A stretch of 64,000 nt of DNA from an uncultured bacterium (GCA_905215155.1 CAJMPJ010000012.1:1-64000); one strand, 5' to 3'; counted from the stretch's first letter, positions 34,071-43,214 are shown. Numbers and translations are program-made. Notes: a model not told the origin generated them from the letters alone.

Positions 34071-34900
34071 TTTAAGTCCTCTTATTCTATAACAATAATA
34101 TCATCAGAATGATGGTGTTTCCTGTTTGATAAGCCCTTTGGGGACAAGTATCTCTCATTATGCCTGAATGATATAAATTAACAGGTTACTAAAGGGGTAT
34201 GTCTTTATTGCTATATTATATGAAGCATAATTTGATTAAAACACACCAATTGGAAATGAAACCAGGAAATGGTTTCTGTAATGTTGCAGAAATATGCAAT
34301 ACCGGTTTTCAGAACAGATTAAAAAATTGAAAAAATATAATTTTTTTTTAATATAAAAAAGTTCATTTTACGGTTTTTACTTTATACCAAAAAACGGTTG
34401 TGTAAAGATCCTGATAAAAAGACATTAATCGACTAAAATCACTTAATATTTTACAATCAGGTTTCGATATATGTATAGAAATGGTAATAATTGGAAATAT
34501 ATAACCAGATTTTTGAAAAATGAATCACTTTTGTTTGCTTTAGCAAACCAAGCTTGTAAATGGAAAAATGATATTTATATTTTTACATCCAGAAAAAGAT
34601 TCATTAATTATGGAAGAAGAAATAGGAAAACTACAGGAAAGATTTTCCGTTTGTACTTTGAAAATTAAGAGATTATACAAATTGCCAAATAGAAGGTCCT
34701 AATATAACCAGTATTTGGATATTGGCTTACTAGAACTTTCTTGACAATATTTGTAATAAAATGTAAAATAAAGTAAGTTTAAAATTACAAAAATAATATG
34801 ATTTTGCAATAGGTTGTCGAAATTTAACTACATTTTACATATTTGACAGTCTGATACGAAGGAAAAGTTTTTTAAAGAAGTGAAAGTGAGGAACAATCCG
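34071..34900. other. 830-bp AT-rich intergenic region upstream of the flagellar cluster
   Basis: Separates the divergent glycosyltransferase from flgB. It contains short inverted repeats (for example 34258-34264 with 34270-34276), long A and T tracts, one strong sigma-A promoter (34741-34769), and two small open frames (34471-34668 and 34568-34702). Neither frame has a ribosome site or recognisable similarity; the second (44 codons, MIFIFLHPEKDSLIMEEEIG...) has a more protein-like composition. It is probably a regulatory hub with curved DNA; no RNA gene was identified. Confidence 0.55.
34741..34769 (+). promoter_or_regulatory. Sigma-A promoter of the flagellar cluster
   Basis: TTGACA (34741-34746) and TAAAAT (34764-34769) with a 17-base spacer lie about 130 bases before flgB. 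This is the only near-consensus promoter seen at the head of the cluster. Confidence 0.75.
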
Positions 34901-35281
34901 ATGAATTCAATATTTGGAAACAATATTTCCATGGCAGAGAAAACTCTGGATTATCTGTGGTCGAAACAAAAGATAACCCTTAACAACATTGCCAATGGGG
35001 ATACCCCTGGGTATAAAGCCCAATATGTAACGTTTGAAGATGAATTCCGCAAGCGTCTGATGGCAGGGAGAAGAGGTACATCCAAGGAAATAAGCAATAT
35101 CATAGGAAGTTCCAGGCACTTTATACGGAATACGAATGATGAATCTGCAAGGCTGGATGGGAATAACGTCAATATGGACGTAGAGAATGTAGAATTGGCC
35201 CGGACTACATTACAGTACCAATATGAACTGAGTGCTTTAAACAGCGACATAAGCAGACTTAGAACGATCATTAAAGGTTAA
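34901..35281 (+). CDS. flgB: Flagellar basal-body rod protein FlgB
   Basis: Proximal rod subunit connecting the MS ring/FliE to the distal rod. The 126-residue protein has the FlgB N-terminal pattern (LDYLWSKQKITLNNIANGDTPGYKAQYVTFEDEF) and the C-terminal VELARTTLQYQYELSALNSDISRLRTII that packs the D0 coiled coil. The ATG at 34901 follows GTGAGGA by 8 bases; an in-frame ATG at 34880 lacks a site. It heads the cluster and is followed by fliE rather than flgC, which lies 13 kb away. Confidence 0.94.
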   Translation: MNSIFGNNISMAEKTLDYLWSKQKITLNNIANGDTPGYKAQYVTFEDEFRKRLMAGRRGTSKEISNIIGSSRHFIRNTNDESARLDGNNVNMDVENVELARTTLQYQYELSALNSDISRLRTIIKG

Positions 35282-35298
35282 AACAGGAGGTACATAAT

Positions 35299-35610
35299 AT
35301 GGAACAGATGTTCATTACACCCATCAAGCCGCTCAATTCGATAGGAAATGTAGGGAATGACAAAAAGGTAACATCCGGACAGACCGGAAGCACCATGTTT
35401 CAGGATATTTTTAAAGAGGCAATTCAGAATGTAAAAGATACAGATAAAGATTTGGCAACTCAGGAATATTTATTGTCTACTGGACAGATTGATGATGCAC
35501 ATACGGTGCCTGCAGCGGCAGCAAAAGCCCAGTTATCGGTAGATCTTTTGACAGTGCTTAGGAATAAAGCATTGGAGTCTTATAATGAGATCATTAGAAT
35601 TAATATTTAA
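35299..35610 (+). CDS. fliE: Flagellar hook-basal body complex protein FliE
   Basis: Adaptor between the MS ring/export gate and the rod. The 103-residue protein ends with the FliE signature AQLSVDLLTVLRNKALESYNEIIRINI and carries FQDIFKEAIQNVKDTDKD in the middle. It has an AGGAGG site and sits 17 bases after flgB and 26 before fliF, as in the Bacillus fla/che order minus flgC. Confidence 0.94.
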   Translation: MEQMFITPIKPLNSIGNVGNDKKVTSGQTGSTMFQDIFKEAIQNVKDTDKDLATQEYLLSTGQIDDAHTVPAAAAKAQLSVDLLTVLRNKALESYNEIIRINI

Positions 35611-35636
35611 GATGGATAACGGGGCGGACTAATGCG

Positions 35637-37283
35637 ATGGAAAAAATCAAGGAATTATTAGGCAATCTTAACAGCAGAACAAAGAAAATCGTTTTAGCTG
35701 GTGTTGTAGGTGTTTTAGTTGTAGCCGGAGCGGTAATCATAGCATTGTCAATGAGGCAGAAGCCTTATGAAGTAATGTTTACGAGTGTAGGCAGCGAGGA
35801 AGCAAAGCAGATCATAGGAAAACTTCAGGAAGACGGAGTCTCCTATCAATATGAGGGTGGAGACATTCTGGTTCCCGCAGAACAAATGGATATCACCAGA
35901 GCAAAACTTGTCTCAGAAGGATATCCAAAAAGCGGTTTTACATACGATGTATTTAAAAACAATGTTAATTTAATGACCACAGATTCTGACCGCCAGACCT
36001 TCAAACTTTACGATCTGGAGACAAGAATTGGATCAACGATTCAACTTTTTGATGGAGTAAAAGAAGCATATGTTACGATAGCCCTGGGAGAATCTTCTAA
36101 GTATGCGCTGTCTGAGGACAGTGCAAAGGAAGCGAGTGCCCAGGCTGTTGTAGTTATGAAGGATGGGGGCTCTCCCACGGAGGAACAGGCCAAGTCCATT
36201 CAGCTTTTGATTTCCCGAAGCATTCCGGGAATGGTAATTGATAATGTTTCTGTATTTGACGGAAATGGCCGTGAGGTTTCTGTTGATTCAGAGGATGAAG
36301 GTATTGATAATGGGAAAGCCAGTGAAGAGATCGCCAAAGTAATTGAGGACCAGATTGCTGCAAAGGTCATGAATGTTTTAGGGCCTGTATATGGAAACGG
36401 AAATGTAAAGGTTTCTGCCAAGTGTACGGTCAATATGGATAAACTGATCCGTGAAAGTATTACTTACAACACTCCGGATAAGATTGACCAAAACGATAAA
36501 ACAGGCATAATCTCAGAAGAATCCATTGGCAGAGAGTTTTCCGGTGATAAGCAGACTGCGTCCGGCGTAGCAGGGTCAGAGGCAAATGCCGACATTCCCG
36601 AATATAATGCAGCAGGGACCGGTACAGGTGCGGATAATTCCTATGGGTCCAGCACTCTGGACAGAAAGTTCCTTGTGAATCAGATTAAAGAACAGGGACA
36701 GGTGAATCCAGGCAGTCTTGAGAATCTCACGGTCTCTGTTGTGGTGAATGGAGCTGATTTTGGCACGTTGACAGTGGATGATATTCGTAATTTGGCGGGG
36801 AATGCCGCTGGTATTGCGCAGGCGGACAGAGCGGAAAAGATTACAGCAGTGGCGGCTCCGTTCTATACCGTAGAAGTACCGAAAAAACCGGATACGCCGG
36901 TTGAGACAGGAGTAAACGGCCTTCTTATTAATCAGTGGATTCTTATTGCGGCGGCAGCCGGCCTGTTATTGCTTGTATTGATCATTGTTCTGGCAATAAG
37001 ACACAGGAATAAGAAGAAAGCGATGGCTGCTGATGCTGAAGACAGCCAGGAGGATGTTCCTGTTCTGCCTGAAATTACGGAAGAAGAGGAAGAGGATGAA
37101 ATAAAGGAAGAGGAAGAGATGGCAGAGGAGGTAAAGGAAGAAGAACCCGAGATTGTGGTTCCGGAAGTGGACCGGGGTGCAGAGCTGCGTGAAAGCATCC
37201 GCGACTTTGCGGAACAGAATCCGGAGATATCAGCCCAACTGCTGAAAACATGGTTGAACGGAGGGGACAATAATGGCAACTAG
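35637..37283 (+). CDS. fliF: Flagellar MS-ring protein FliF
   Basis: Forms the membrane ring that templates motor assembly. The 548-residue protein has TM1 (about 17-40), the periplasmic ring-building motif domains (MRQKPYEVMFTSVGSEEAKQIIGKL, DNVSVFDGNGREV), TM2 (about 430-455), and a long acidic cytoplasmic tail (EEEEEDEIKEEEE, about 480-515). The tail ends in the FliG-binding helix ELRESIRDFAEQNPEISAQLLKTWL. The last 11 bases overlap fliG. The very acidic linker before the FliG-binding end is longer than usual. Confidence 0.95.
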   Translation: MEKIKELLGNLNSRTKKIVLAGVVGVLVVAGAVIIALSMRQKPYEVMFTSVGSEEAKQIIGKLQEDGVSYQYEGGDILVPAEQMDITRAKLVSEGYPKSGFTYDVFKNNVNLMTTDSDRQTFKLYDLETRIGSTIQLFDGVKEAYVTIALGESSKYALSEDSAKEASAQAVVVMKDGGSPTEEQAKSIQLLISRSIPGMVIDNVSVFDGNGREVSVDSEDEGIDNGKASEEIAKVIEDQIAAKVMNVLGPVYGNGNVKVSAKCTVNMDKLIRESITYNTPDKIDQNDKTGIISEESIGREFSGDKQTASGVAGSEANADIPEYNAAGTGTGADNSYGSSTLDRKFLVNQIKEQGQVNPGSLENLTVSVVVNGADFGTLTVDDIRNLAGNAAGIAQADRAEKITAVAAPFYTVEVPKKPDTPVETGVNGLLINQWILIAAAAGLLLLVLIIVLAIRHRNKKKAMAADAEDSQEDVPVLPEITEEEEEDEIKEEEEMAEEVKEEEPEIVVPEVDRGAELRESIRDFAEQNPEISAQLLKTWLNGGDNNGN

Positions 37284-38289
37284 TATGACAGCTGGCCTTA
37301 GACCAGAACAAAAAGCCGCAACTGTCATTGTTTCGCTCGGAGTAGAGAAAGCGTCCAAGATTTACAAGTATCTGTCTGAAGAAGAGATTGAAAAGTTGAC
37401 CGTTGAAGTGGCGAAGCTTGGTCATGTAGAGGCAAAAGCCACAGAAGAAATACTCGATGAATTTTATAAAACCTGTTTGACTCAGAAGGTTGTTACAGAC
37501 GGTGGTCTGGAGTATGCAAGAACAGTGCTGGAGAAGGCATTTGGGGAAAGTACGGCCAGCAATCTCCTTCAGAAAGTGACGCAATCCTTAAAATCCAGAT
37601 CGTTTGGATTTATCCGAAAAAGCGATTCAAAGAACTTGTTATCGATTCTGCAGCATGAAAGAGCCCAGACCATTGCGCTGGTTCTTTCTTACACAACAGA
37701 AGATATGACGGCAGAATTGATTTCAGAGCTTCCTCCCGACAAGCGCTTTAAAGTGGTGGAAGCCATCGCAAGAATGGAGAGCGCGTCTCCGGAGGGTATT
37801 AAGATTGTAGAAGATGAAATTAAGAGAAAATTCTCCGGAATCATTACAACGGATTACACAACCATTGGCGGCATCGATTACATTGCAAACGTTATGAACC
37901 GTATGGACCGTGGAAACGAAAAGCTCATCTTCGAGGAACTGGGGAAAAAGGACGCAAGTCTTGCAGATACCATCCGAAAGAAGATGTTTGTATTCGAAGA
38001 TATTGTTACCATGGACAATCGCTCGATCCAGCGTTTTATCCGCGAATGCGATATGAAGGATATGGTTTATGCGCTTAAAGGAACAACAGAGCAGATTGCT
38101 GAAGTTATTTTCGCCAATATGTCAAGCCGTATGAAAGAAAGCATCAAATCTGATATGGAAGTAACGGTCAATGTTCGTGTGAAGGATGTTCAGGAAGCTC
38201 AGCAGAGAATTGTTGCTACGATCAGACGTTTGGAAGAAGAAGGTGAGCTGATTATCAGCAAGGGCGGAAAGGATGATATCATTGCCTAA
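37273..38289 (+). CDS. fliG: Flagellar motor switch protein FliG
   Basis: Rotor subunit that binds FliF and FliM and exchanges force with MotA. The 338-residue protein has the three FliG domains in order: N-terminal LRPEQKAATVIVSLGVEKASKIYKYL, middle LLSILQHERAQTIALVLSY (an EHPQ-like region reading QHERAQ), and C-terminal torque domain with FEELGKKDASLADTIRKKMFVFEDI and MSSRMKESIKSDMEV. AGGGG precedes the ATG. It overlaps fliF by 11 bases and fliH by several bases. Confidence 0.96.
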   Translation: MATSMTAGLRPEQKAATVIVSLGVEKASKIYKYLSEEEIEKLTVEVAKLGHVEAKATEEILDEFYKTCLTQKVVTDGGLEYARTVLEKAFGESTASNLLQKVTQSLKSRSFGFIRKSDSKNLLSILQHERAQTIALVLSYTTEDMTAELISELPPDKRFKVVEAIARMESASPEGIKIVEDEIKRKFSGIITTDYTTIGGIDYIANVMNRMDRGNEKLIFEELGKKDASLADTIRKKMFVFEDIVTMDNRSIQRFIRECDMKDMVYALKGTTEQIAEVIFANMSSRMKESIKSDMEVTVNVRVKDVQEAQQRIVATIRRLEEEGELIISKGGKDDIIA

Positions 38290-39091
38290 TATTATTAAGG
38301 GGATGGAAAGCGCAGATCGTGTTTTGGACTATGGCTTTAACAAAACATTTGATGATATTATTATGATTCCGAAAAAACAGCAGCCGGTAGAAGGTTCCTT
38401 GGAAGAACCGGTCATGGAGCCGGAAATTGACCATAAAGCGGAACAGCTGAGAGAAGAAGCAAAGAACCTCCATAAACAGGCTTCGGAAATATATGAGGAA
38501 GCGTCAAAAAGGGCAGAGGAGATTCTTTCAAAGGCCAGAGAAGAAGCAGATAAAATCTGTGTAGAGGCCAGGGAAAAAGGATATCAGGAAGGGTATGAGG
38601 AAGGGCTCCTGGAAGGAAGCGCCAAGGCATACCATGATCATAAGTCAGAGTATGATTTACAGCTGGAAGAATTCCGTTCTGCGATGAAGACTTCGATTGA
38701 AAGTGTGACACAGGAAAAAGAAAGGCTTCTGGAAAAATATATTGATGATTTAAAGAAGATCACCCTGACCATTGCTGAAAAGGTGATTCAGACCAGCTTG
38801 AAATCAAGCGGTGAGATCGTAAAGCGAATGATTGTCGGGGCAGCTGGGAAGCTGAAAAAGACCCAATGGGTAAAAATCTATGTGTCCCAAAAGGATGCTG
38901 GAATGATGATACAGGGAGATGTGGGATTGTTGAATGAATTGTCCCACATCTCAGGAAATATTAAAATTATTTCCATGGATCATGCGGAAGACGGTACCTG
39001 TATCATAGAGCTTCCGGAAGAGATTATTGATGTCAGTGTAAACACCCAGATCGAGAATATTAAGGGAATACTGAACAACGCCAGACTGTAG
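38282..39091 (+). CDS. fliH: Flagellar export ATPase regulator FliH
   Basis: Stator-like protein that binds and restrains the FliI ATPase and tethers it to the C ring. The 269-residue protein is a long coiled coil (about 55-110, HKQASEIYEEASKRAEEI) with the GYQEGYEEGLLEG glycine-repeat segment typical of FliH, then a globular C-terminal domain. The TTG at 38282 is preferred: GGAAAGGA ends about 8 bases upstream and the resulting MPNIIKG matches clostridial FliH openings. An ATG at 38273 abuts the ribosome site. The start lies inside the end of fliG. Confidence 0.87.
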   Translation: MPNIIKGMESADRVLDYGFNKTFDDIIMIPKKQQPVEGSLEEPVMEPEIDHKAEQLREEAKNLHKQASEIYEEASKRAEEILSKAREEADKICVEAREKGYQEGYEEGLLEGSAKAYHDHKSEYDLQLEEFRSAMKTSIESVTQEKERLLEKYIDDLKKITLTIAEKVIQTSLKSSGEIVKRMIVGAAGKLKKTQWVKIYVSQKDAGMMIQGDVGLLNELSHISGNIKIISMDHAEDGTCIIELPEEIIDVSVNTQIENIKGILNNARL

Positions 39092-39105
39092 CAGGAGGAG
39101 TCCGT

Positions 39106-40407
39106 ATGTTTAAGGAGCTTTCCGATCTTATTATGAAGACAGAGACCATTGACCATATTGGTAAGATTGAAAATATTGTAGGGATGTCCATGGAGGCATC
39201 TGGCGGCAAAGCCAGCATCGGTGACATCGCTTATATCTATAGTGAGGATAAGCAGGAACAGATCCCTGTGGAAGTGGTCGGATTTAAAGATGATAAAATA
39301 CAGCTGATGGCATATGAAAATATGAGCGGTATTGCAGCCGGCAGTTTTGTAAGAAATACCAAGCGCCGTTTAAAGATACCGGTAGGTGAGTTTTTAAGAG
39401 GACGGATCATTGATGCAAAAGGGGAACCCATGGATGGAAAAGGCCCCTTTGAATCACCCCGTTTTTATTATGTCGAAAATCCGTACATAAATCCTATGAC
39501 CAGACCTCCGATTACAGAAAAACTGGAATTTGGAGTTAAGGCGATTGATGGTATGAATACCATAGGAAAAGGACAGCGTATCGGGATCTTTGCAGGCAGC
39601 GGTGTGGGAAAAAGTACGCTGCTTGGTATGATTGCAAGGAATGTAAAAGCGGATATCAATGTAGTGGCTCTGGTTGGAGAGCGTGGCCGCGAGGTCCGGG
39701 AATTCATTGAGAAGGATCTTGGGCCGGAGGGAATGAAACGCTCTGTTTTGGTGGTCGCCACCTCAGACCAGCCGGCGATGCTTCGGATGAAGTGCCCGCT
39801 GGTTGCAACCACGATAGCCGAGTATTTTAAAAACCAGGGAAAAGATGTTTTGCTGATGATGGATTCTCTTACCAGGTTTGCCATGGCCCAGAGGGAGATT
39901 GGACTTGCCATTGGAGAGCCGCCGGTAGCGCGTGGGTACACGCCTTCCATTTATGCGGAATTCCCTAAATTATTGGAGCGAAGCGGTAATTTTGAGCAAG
40001 GCTCCATCACAGGAATCTATACGGTTCTGGTGGAGGGGGATGATACCAATGAACCCATTGCGGATACGGTACGAGGGATCGTGGATGGCCATGTGGTTCT
40101 CAGCAGAAAGCTGGCCAACGCAAACCATTTCCCGGCCATAGATGTAAGTGCCAGTATCTCTCGTCTGATGAACAATATCGTATCAGAAGAACACCGGAAG
40201 ATGGCATCCCAGATTCGTGATATTTTAAGCATTTATGAAAAGAATGAAGATCTGATCTCCATCGGTGCCTATAAAAGCGGAACCAATCCTAAGCTGGATA
40301 TAGCAATTGCAAAGATTGATAAGATCAATGAATTTCTTTGTCAGGGCATACAGGAGAATAACAGCTATGAAGAAATACTTGACAAAATGAAAGAAATTTT
40401 AAGATAA
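39106..40407 (+). CDS. fliI: Flagellum-specific ATP synthase FliI
   Basis: Export ATPase that unfolds and delivers substrates to the type III gate. The 433-residue protein has Walker A GSGVGKSTLLGM near residue 165, GERGREVREF, Walker B VLLMMDSLTRFAMAQREIGLAIGEPP near 247, and GRGY-like RGYTPSIYAELPKLLER-type sequence. All are F1-beta-like features of FliI. It lies between fliH and fliJ in the canonical order with an AGGAGGAG site. Confidence 0.97.
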   Translation: MFKELSDLIMKTETIDHIGKIENIVGMSMEASGGKASIGDIAYIYSEDKQEQIPVEVVGFKDDKIQLMAYENMSGIAAGSFVRNTKRRLKIPVGEFLRGRIIDAKGEPMDGKGPFESPRFYYVENPYINPMTRPPITEKLEFGVKAIDGMNTIGKGQRIGIFAGSGVGKSTLLGMIARNVKADINVVALVGERGREVREFIEKDLGPEGMKRSVLVVATSDQPAMLRMKCPLVATTIAEYFKNQGKDVLLMMDSLTRFAMAQREIGLAIGEPPVARGYTPSIYAEFPKLLERSGNFEQGSITGIYTVLVEGDDTNEPIADTVRGIVDGHVVLSRKLANANHFPAIDVSASISRLMNNIVSEEHRKMASQIRDILSIYEKNEDLISIGAYKSGTNPKLDIAIAKIDKINEFLCQGIQENNSYEEILDKMKEILR

Positions 40408-40428
40408 AGTTGAGAAAGCAGGCTGCAA

Positions 40429-40878
40429 ATGAAGAAATTTAGTTTCCCACTGGATACTGTTTTGAATTATAAGGACCAGGCATTGAATAATTTGAAAAGT
40501 GAACATGCTCAGATCATTGCTCTGGTGGAGCAGCAGGAACAAAAGATCAGGAGTTTGACGGAACAGAGAAAAGCTGCCTGTGTGCGGTTTCAGGAGGAGA
40601 CCCATTGCGGCATGACGGTCAATGTTATGCGTGAGTATGAGTGCTACATCACTTATATGCAGCAAAAGATCCTTTTAGAGGAAGCAACGCTGAAAAAACT
40701 CAGAAAGAAAGAAGAACTGAAACGCAATGAGGTGGTGGAAGCCAGAAAAGAGAAGGCTTCTATTGAAAAGCTGAAAGAAAAGAAGCTTGTGCAGTATAAC
40801 AAACAGGTACTGCGCAGTGAAGAACTGTTCATTGAGGAATTTGTCTCCAACAAAATGTCGGTTCAGGCAAGCAGGTAA
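40429..40878 (+). CDS. fliJ: Flagellar export chaperone/ATPase stalk FliJ
   Basis: Antiparallel coiled-coil protein that inserts into the FliI hexamer. The 149-residue protein is almost entirely heptad-like (QIIALVEQQEQKIRSLTEQRKA, KKLRKKEELKRNEVVEARKEKASIEKLKEKK), opens with KKFSFPLDTVLNYKDQ as FliJ proteins do, and directly follows fliI. The identification rests on that opening, length and position. Confidence 0.9.
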   Translation: MKKFSFPLDTVLNYKDQALNNLKSEHAQIIALVEQQEQKIRSLTEQRKAACVRFQEETHCGMTVNVMREYECYITYMQQKILLEEATLKKLRKKEELKRNEVVEARKEKASIEKLKEKKLVQYNKQVLRSEELFIEEFVSNKMSVQASR

Positions 40879-40879
40879 T

Positions 40880-40900
40880 CTGTCTGGGAAATCCAGACAG
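40880..40900 (+). other. Intra-operon hairpin between fliJ and fliK
   Basis: A perfect 8-bp stem, CTGTCTGG (40880-40887) and CCAGACAG (40893-40900), with a GAAAT loop. There is no T run, so a processing or stability element is more likely than a terminator. Confidence 0.6.
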
Positions 40901-40950
40901 TTGCCATAGATAAAAATGCTTAACGGCAGAAAAGAAAGGAGGGAAATGAG

Positions 40951-42183
40951 ATGGAAATAAAGAACAGTTATGTGGACCTTGTTGACAGACAGATGTCAGG
41001 AACTCAGAAAAAAGAGGGAAAGACGGAGGATGGTATTTCCGGTTTTAAGAACTTGTTAAAGGAGAAACACCAGAAAAAGAACATGGAATCCGAAAATCAT
41101 GGATCAGATGCTCAAACTCCTGGCGCAGAGTCCATAATACCGCATTTGAATGGCAAGGTGGATGAATTACAACGTGAGGAGGCGGCACTTTTCATTCCGG
41201 TACAGAAATTGCTTGAGACTCAGACAGGAATGGAAGCCTCTGCCGGGGCAGTACCGGTCAATCATGAAACGGCAAACCGCTCAGGTACAATCAGCCAGAT
41301 TCAGATGTTAAATCCATTCAATATGAAAAATCAGCCAGTCGGAGAGAAGCAAATAATATCTAACGACGGCATTTTTTCGGAGGTTCTCACAGGAAAGTCA
41401 AAAAAAGATTCGGGTGTATTTCTTCTCCATGGTCTTAACTCACAGCAGACAGGAGATCAGACAGATGGGGCAGATGCATTGAAGCTGCTAAAAGACGCAG
41501 ATCAAGCCATGAAACTGACTGCTTTATCGAATGATGCATTGACAGACACAGCTTTGACGGAAGATGGTACAAATGCAGAAGTGCTGGCAGCGGCAAAGAA
41601 TGGCAGGCTTTTTGAAAAAAAAGGAACCGTTAAAGAAGAAAAAGTATCTGAAAACGTTTTGGGCAATGTCCAGGAAAAACGCTTTGAACCGGCTCACGTG
41701 ATTCGGATGGAAGACAAAGCTGTCGCGGTAACTGTAAATGAAAACAATCCGGAAGAGCTGGAGGCTAAGCTGTCTGAACAGATCTTAAGCCAGATCAGAA
41801 CTGGAAAGAATAATCTGGAACTTCAGCTGGAACCGCACAATTTAGGAAAGATTCTTCTGAAGATTTCCTATGAAGAAAATCAGGTTAATGTTTCAATTGT
41901 TTGTTCCGAGAGCAAGACTTTAAAACTTCTCTCCCATTCAGCAAATGAAATTGGTTCCATATTGGAAGCAAATGTGGAACGTCCGTTTCAGGTCATGGTT
42001 GATAAACAGGAAGCTGATTATCTGCAGAACCAGCAGCAAAACCAGCAGGATGGAAGACAGGAACAGCAGCAGCATCACCAGCAGCAGAACCACACAGATG
42101 ACAATGCTGAGGATTTCATTCAAAAGCTGAGGCTTGGATTTTTTGGAGAAGACAGCGGTATATACAGCCAAGTAAGTGATTGA
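40951..42183 (+). CDS. fliK: Flagellar hook-length control protein FliK
   Basis: Molecular ruler that ends hook growth and switches export specificity. The 410-residue protein has a variable N-terminal region. Residues about 265-355 form the C-terminal specificity-switch domain (ELEAKLSEQILSQIRTGKNNLELQLEPHNLGKILLKI). A Q/H-rich tail follows (about 358-385, repeated QQQ and QQHHQQQ) before AEDFIQKLRLGFFGED. Position between fliJ and flgD is canonical. AAAGGAGGG precedes the ATG. Confidence 0.9.
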   Translation: MEIKNSYVDLVDRQMSGTQKKEGKTEDGISGFKNLLKEKHQKKNMESENHGSDAQTPGAESIIPHLNGKVDELQREEAALFIPVQKLLETQTGMEASAGAVPVNHETANRSGTISQIQMLNPFNMKNQPVGEKQIISNDGIFSEVLTGKSKKDSGVFLLHGLNSQQTGDQTDGADALKLLKDADQAMKLTALSNDALTDTALTEDGTNAEVLAAAKNGRLFEKKGTVKEEKVSENVLGNVQEKRFEPAHVIRMEDKAVAVTVNENNPEELEAKLSEQILSQIRTGKNNLELQLEPHNLGKILLKISYEENQVNVSIVCSESKTLKLLSHSANEIGSILEANVERPFQVMVDKQEADYLQNQQQNQQDGRQEQQQHHQQQNHTDDNAEDFIQKLRLGFFGEDSGIYSQVSD

Positions 42184-42197
42184 TAAGGAGATAAAGT

Positions 42198-42779
42198 ATG
42201 GTGAATGAGGTAAATGGTTTAACAACGAATGCGCTGACCGGAGCAACCACAGCCAAAAAGAATAGTGAACTGAGTACGGAGAGCTTTTTCAAACTTTTGG
42301 CAGCCCAGCTGCAGAATCAGGATATGTCAAGTCCGATGAACAACTCAGAGATGATGACTCAGATGACTCAGATTGCCATGATGCAGGCGATGGATAATTT
42401 CTCCACAGCGATGGACGATTTTGCTAAAGTCAATACCATTAACTATGGCACCTCTATGATCGGCAAAAAGGTTTTAATCGCCACTACCGACAAGGCTGGG
42501 AATATGGTTAATAAAGAAGGTGTCGTATCCAGAGTGGATATTTATAATGGAAGTCCTACTATTTTTCTTGAAGGTAATTCAAAGGATGGTTATCCTGTTT
42601 CCGGTATCATGAGCGTATACGATAAGACTGCTGCTAATACAGATACAGGAAACAATACCAATACAGACACCAATGCTAATACAGACACCAATACAGATAC
42701 AGATACCAATACAAACACAGATACCAATACAAACACCGGTACAGATGGTTCTGACAAAAAGACTGGTGAGGGCGAATAA
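42198..42779 (+). CDS. flgD: Flagellar hook capping protein FlgD with Asn/Thr/Asp repeat tail
   Basis: Scaffold cap that directs FlgE polymerisation. Residues about 28-75 are the conserved FlgD N-terminus (LSTESFFKLLAAQLQNQDMSSPMNNSEMM), followed by the short Firmicutes-type C-terminal region (SMIGKKVLIATTDKAGN, VDIYNGSPTIFLEG). The last roughly 45 residues are a low-complexity run of NTDT/NTNT units encoded by near-identical DNA repeats. The repeat tail has no counterpart in the core family. AAGGAGA lies before the ATG. Confidence 0.92.
   Translation: MVNEVNGLTTNALTGATTAKKNSELSTESFFKLLAAQLQNQDMSSPMNNSEMMTQMTQIAMMQAMDNFSTAMDDFAKVNTINYGTSMIGKKVLIATTDKAGNMVNKEGVVSRVDIYNGSPTIFLEGNSKDGYPVSGIMSVYDKTAANTDTGNNTNTDTNANTDTNTDTDTNTNTDTNTNTGTDGSDKKTGEGE
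42636..42742 (+). repeat. Imperfect tandem repeat encoding the FlgD tail
   Basis: Repeated 6- and 12-base units related to AATACAGACACC run for about 105 bases, in frame, encoding Asn-Thr-Asp-Thr units. Units vary by single bases, so the array is partly degenerate. It is likely to change copy number by slippage. Confidence 0.8.
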
Positions 42780-42839
42780 AGCATAAAAGATAGTGACATA
42801 GCAGATGCCAACAACAATAATTAAGACAGGTGATGCTAC

Positions 42840-43214
42840 ATGATTGAAAAGTTAAATCAATATGAAGATGTCCGGCAGTTGAAACTGCGGAGCTCTGCAG
42901 CGATTACAGAATGTGGCAGCAGCTTTAGTGATTTGCTTCATAGCCGCATAAACAGTAATGGAAATCTTCAATTTTCCCGTCATGCGGCAGAGCGGGTGAG
43001 TGAAAGAGGGATTGAGATGTCCGATTCATTTTTGAATGACTTACAGTCTGCTGTTGAAAAAGCCCGTTCAAAAGGTGCAAAAGATGTGGTGATAATAAGT
43101 GAAAGAGGTGCATTTATTGTAAATGTCCCCAACAATACGGTTGTTACTACCATGTCGGGAAATGAAATGAAAGATAATATTTTTACTAAAATTGACAGTG
43201 CCGTTTTATTATAG
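42840..43214 (+). CDS. Flagellar operon protein, TIGR02530-like
   Basis: A 124-residue soluble protein between flgD and flgE. It contains LQFSRHAAERVSERGIEMSDSFLNDLQSAVEKARSKGAKDVVII and FIVNVPNNTVVTTMSGNEMKDNIFTKIDSAVLL. This is the conserved pattern of the small Firmicutes flagellar-operon protein that usually occupies this slot. Its exact function is not established; it may assist hook assembly. The ATG follows a weak GACAGGTGA site. Confidence 0.85.
   Translation: MIEKLNQYEDVRQLKLRSSAAITECGSSFSDLLHSRINSNGNLQFSRHAAERVSERGIEMSDSFLNDLQSAVEKARSKGAKDVVIISERGAFIVNVPNNTVVTTMSGNEMKDNIFTKIDSAVLL

Noticed and set aside
34471..34668. 65-codon open frame in the intergenic region before flgB
   Set aside because: No ribosome binding site, atypical composition (K/N/Y/R-rich as expected from translated AT-rich DNA), no recognisable motif, and it overlaps another short frame.
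42636..42742. Tandem repeat considered as a CRISPR-like array
   Set aside because: The units are 6 to 12 bases without spacers, are in frame inside flgD and encode a low-complexity tail.
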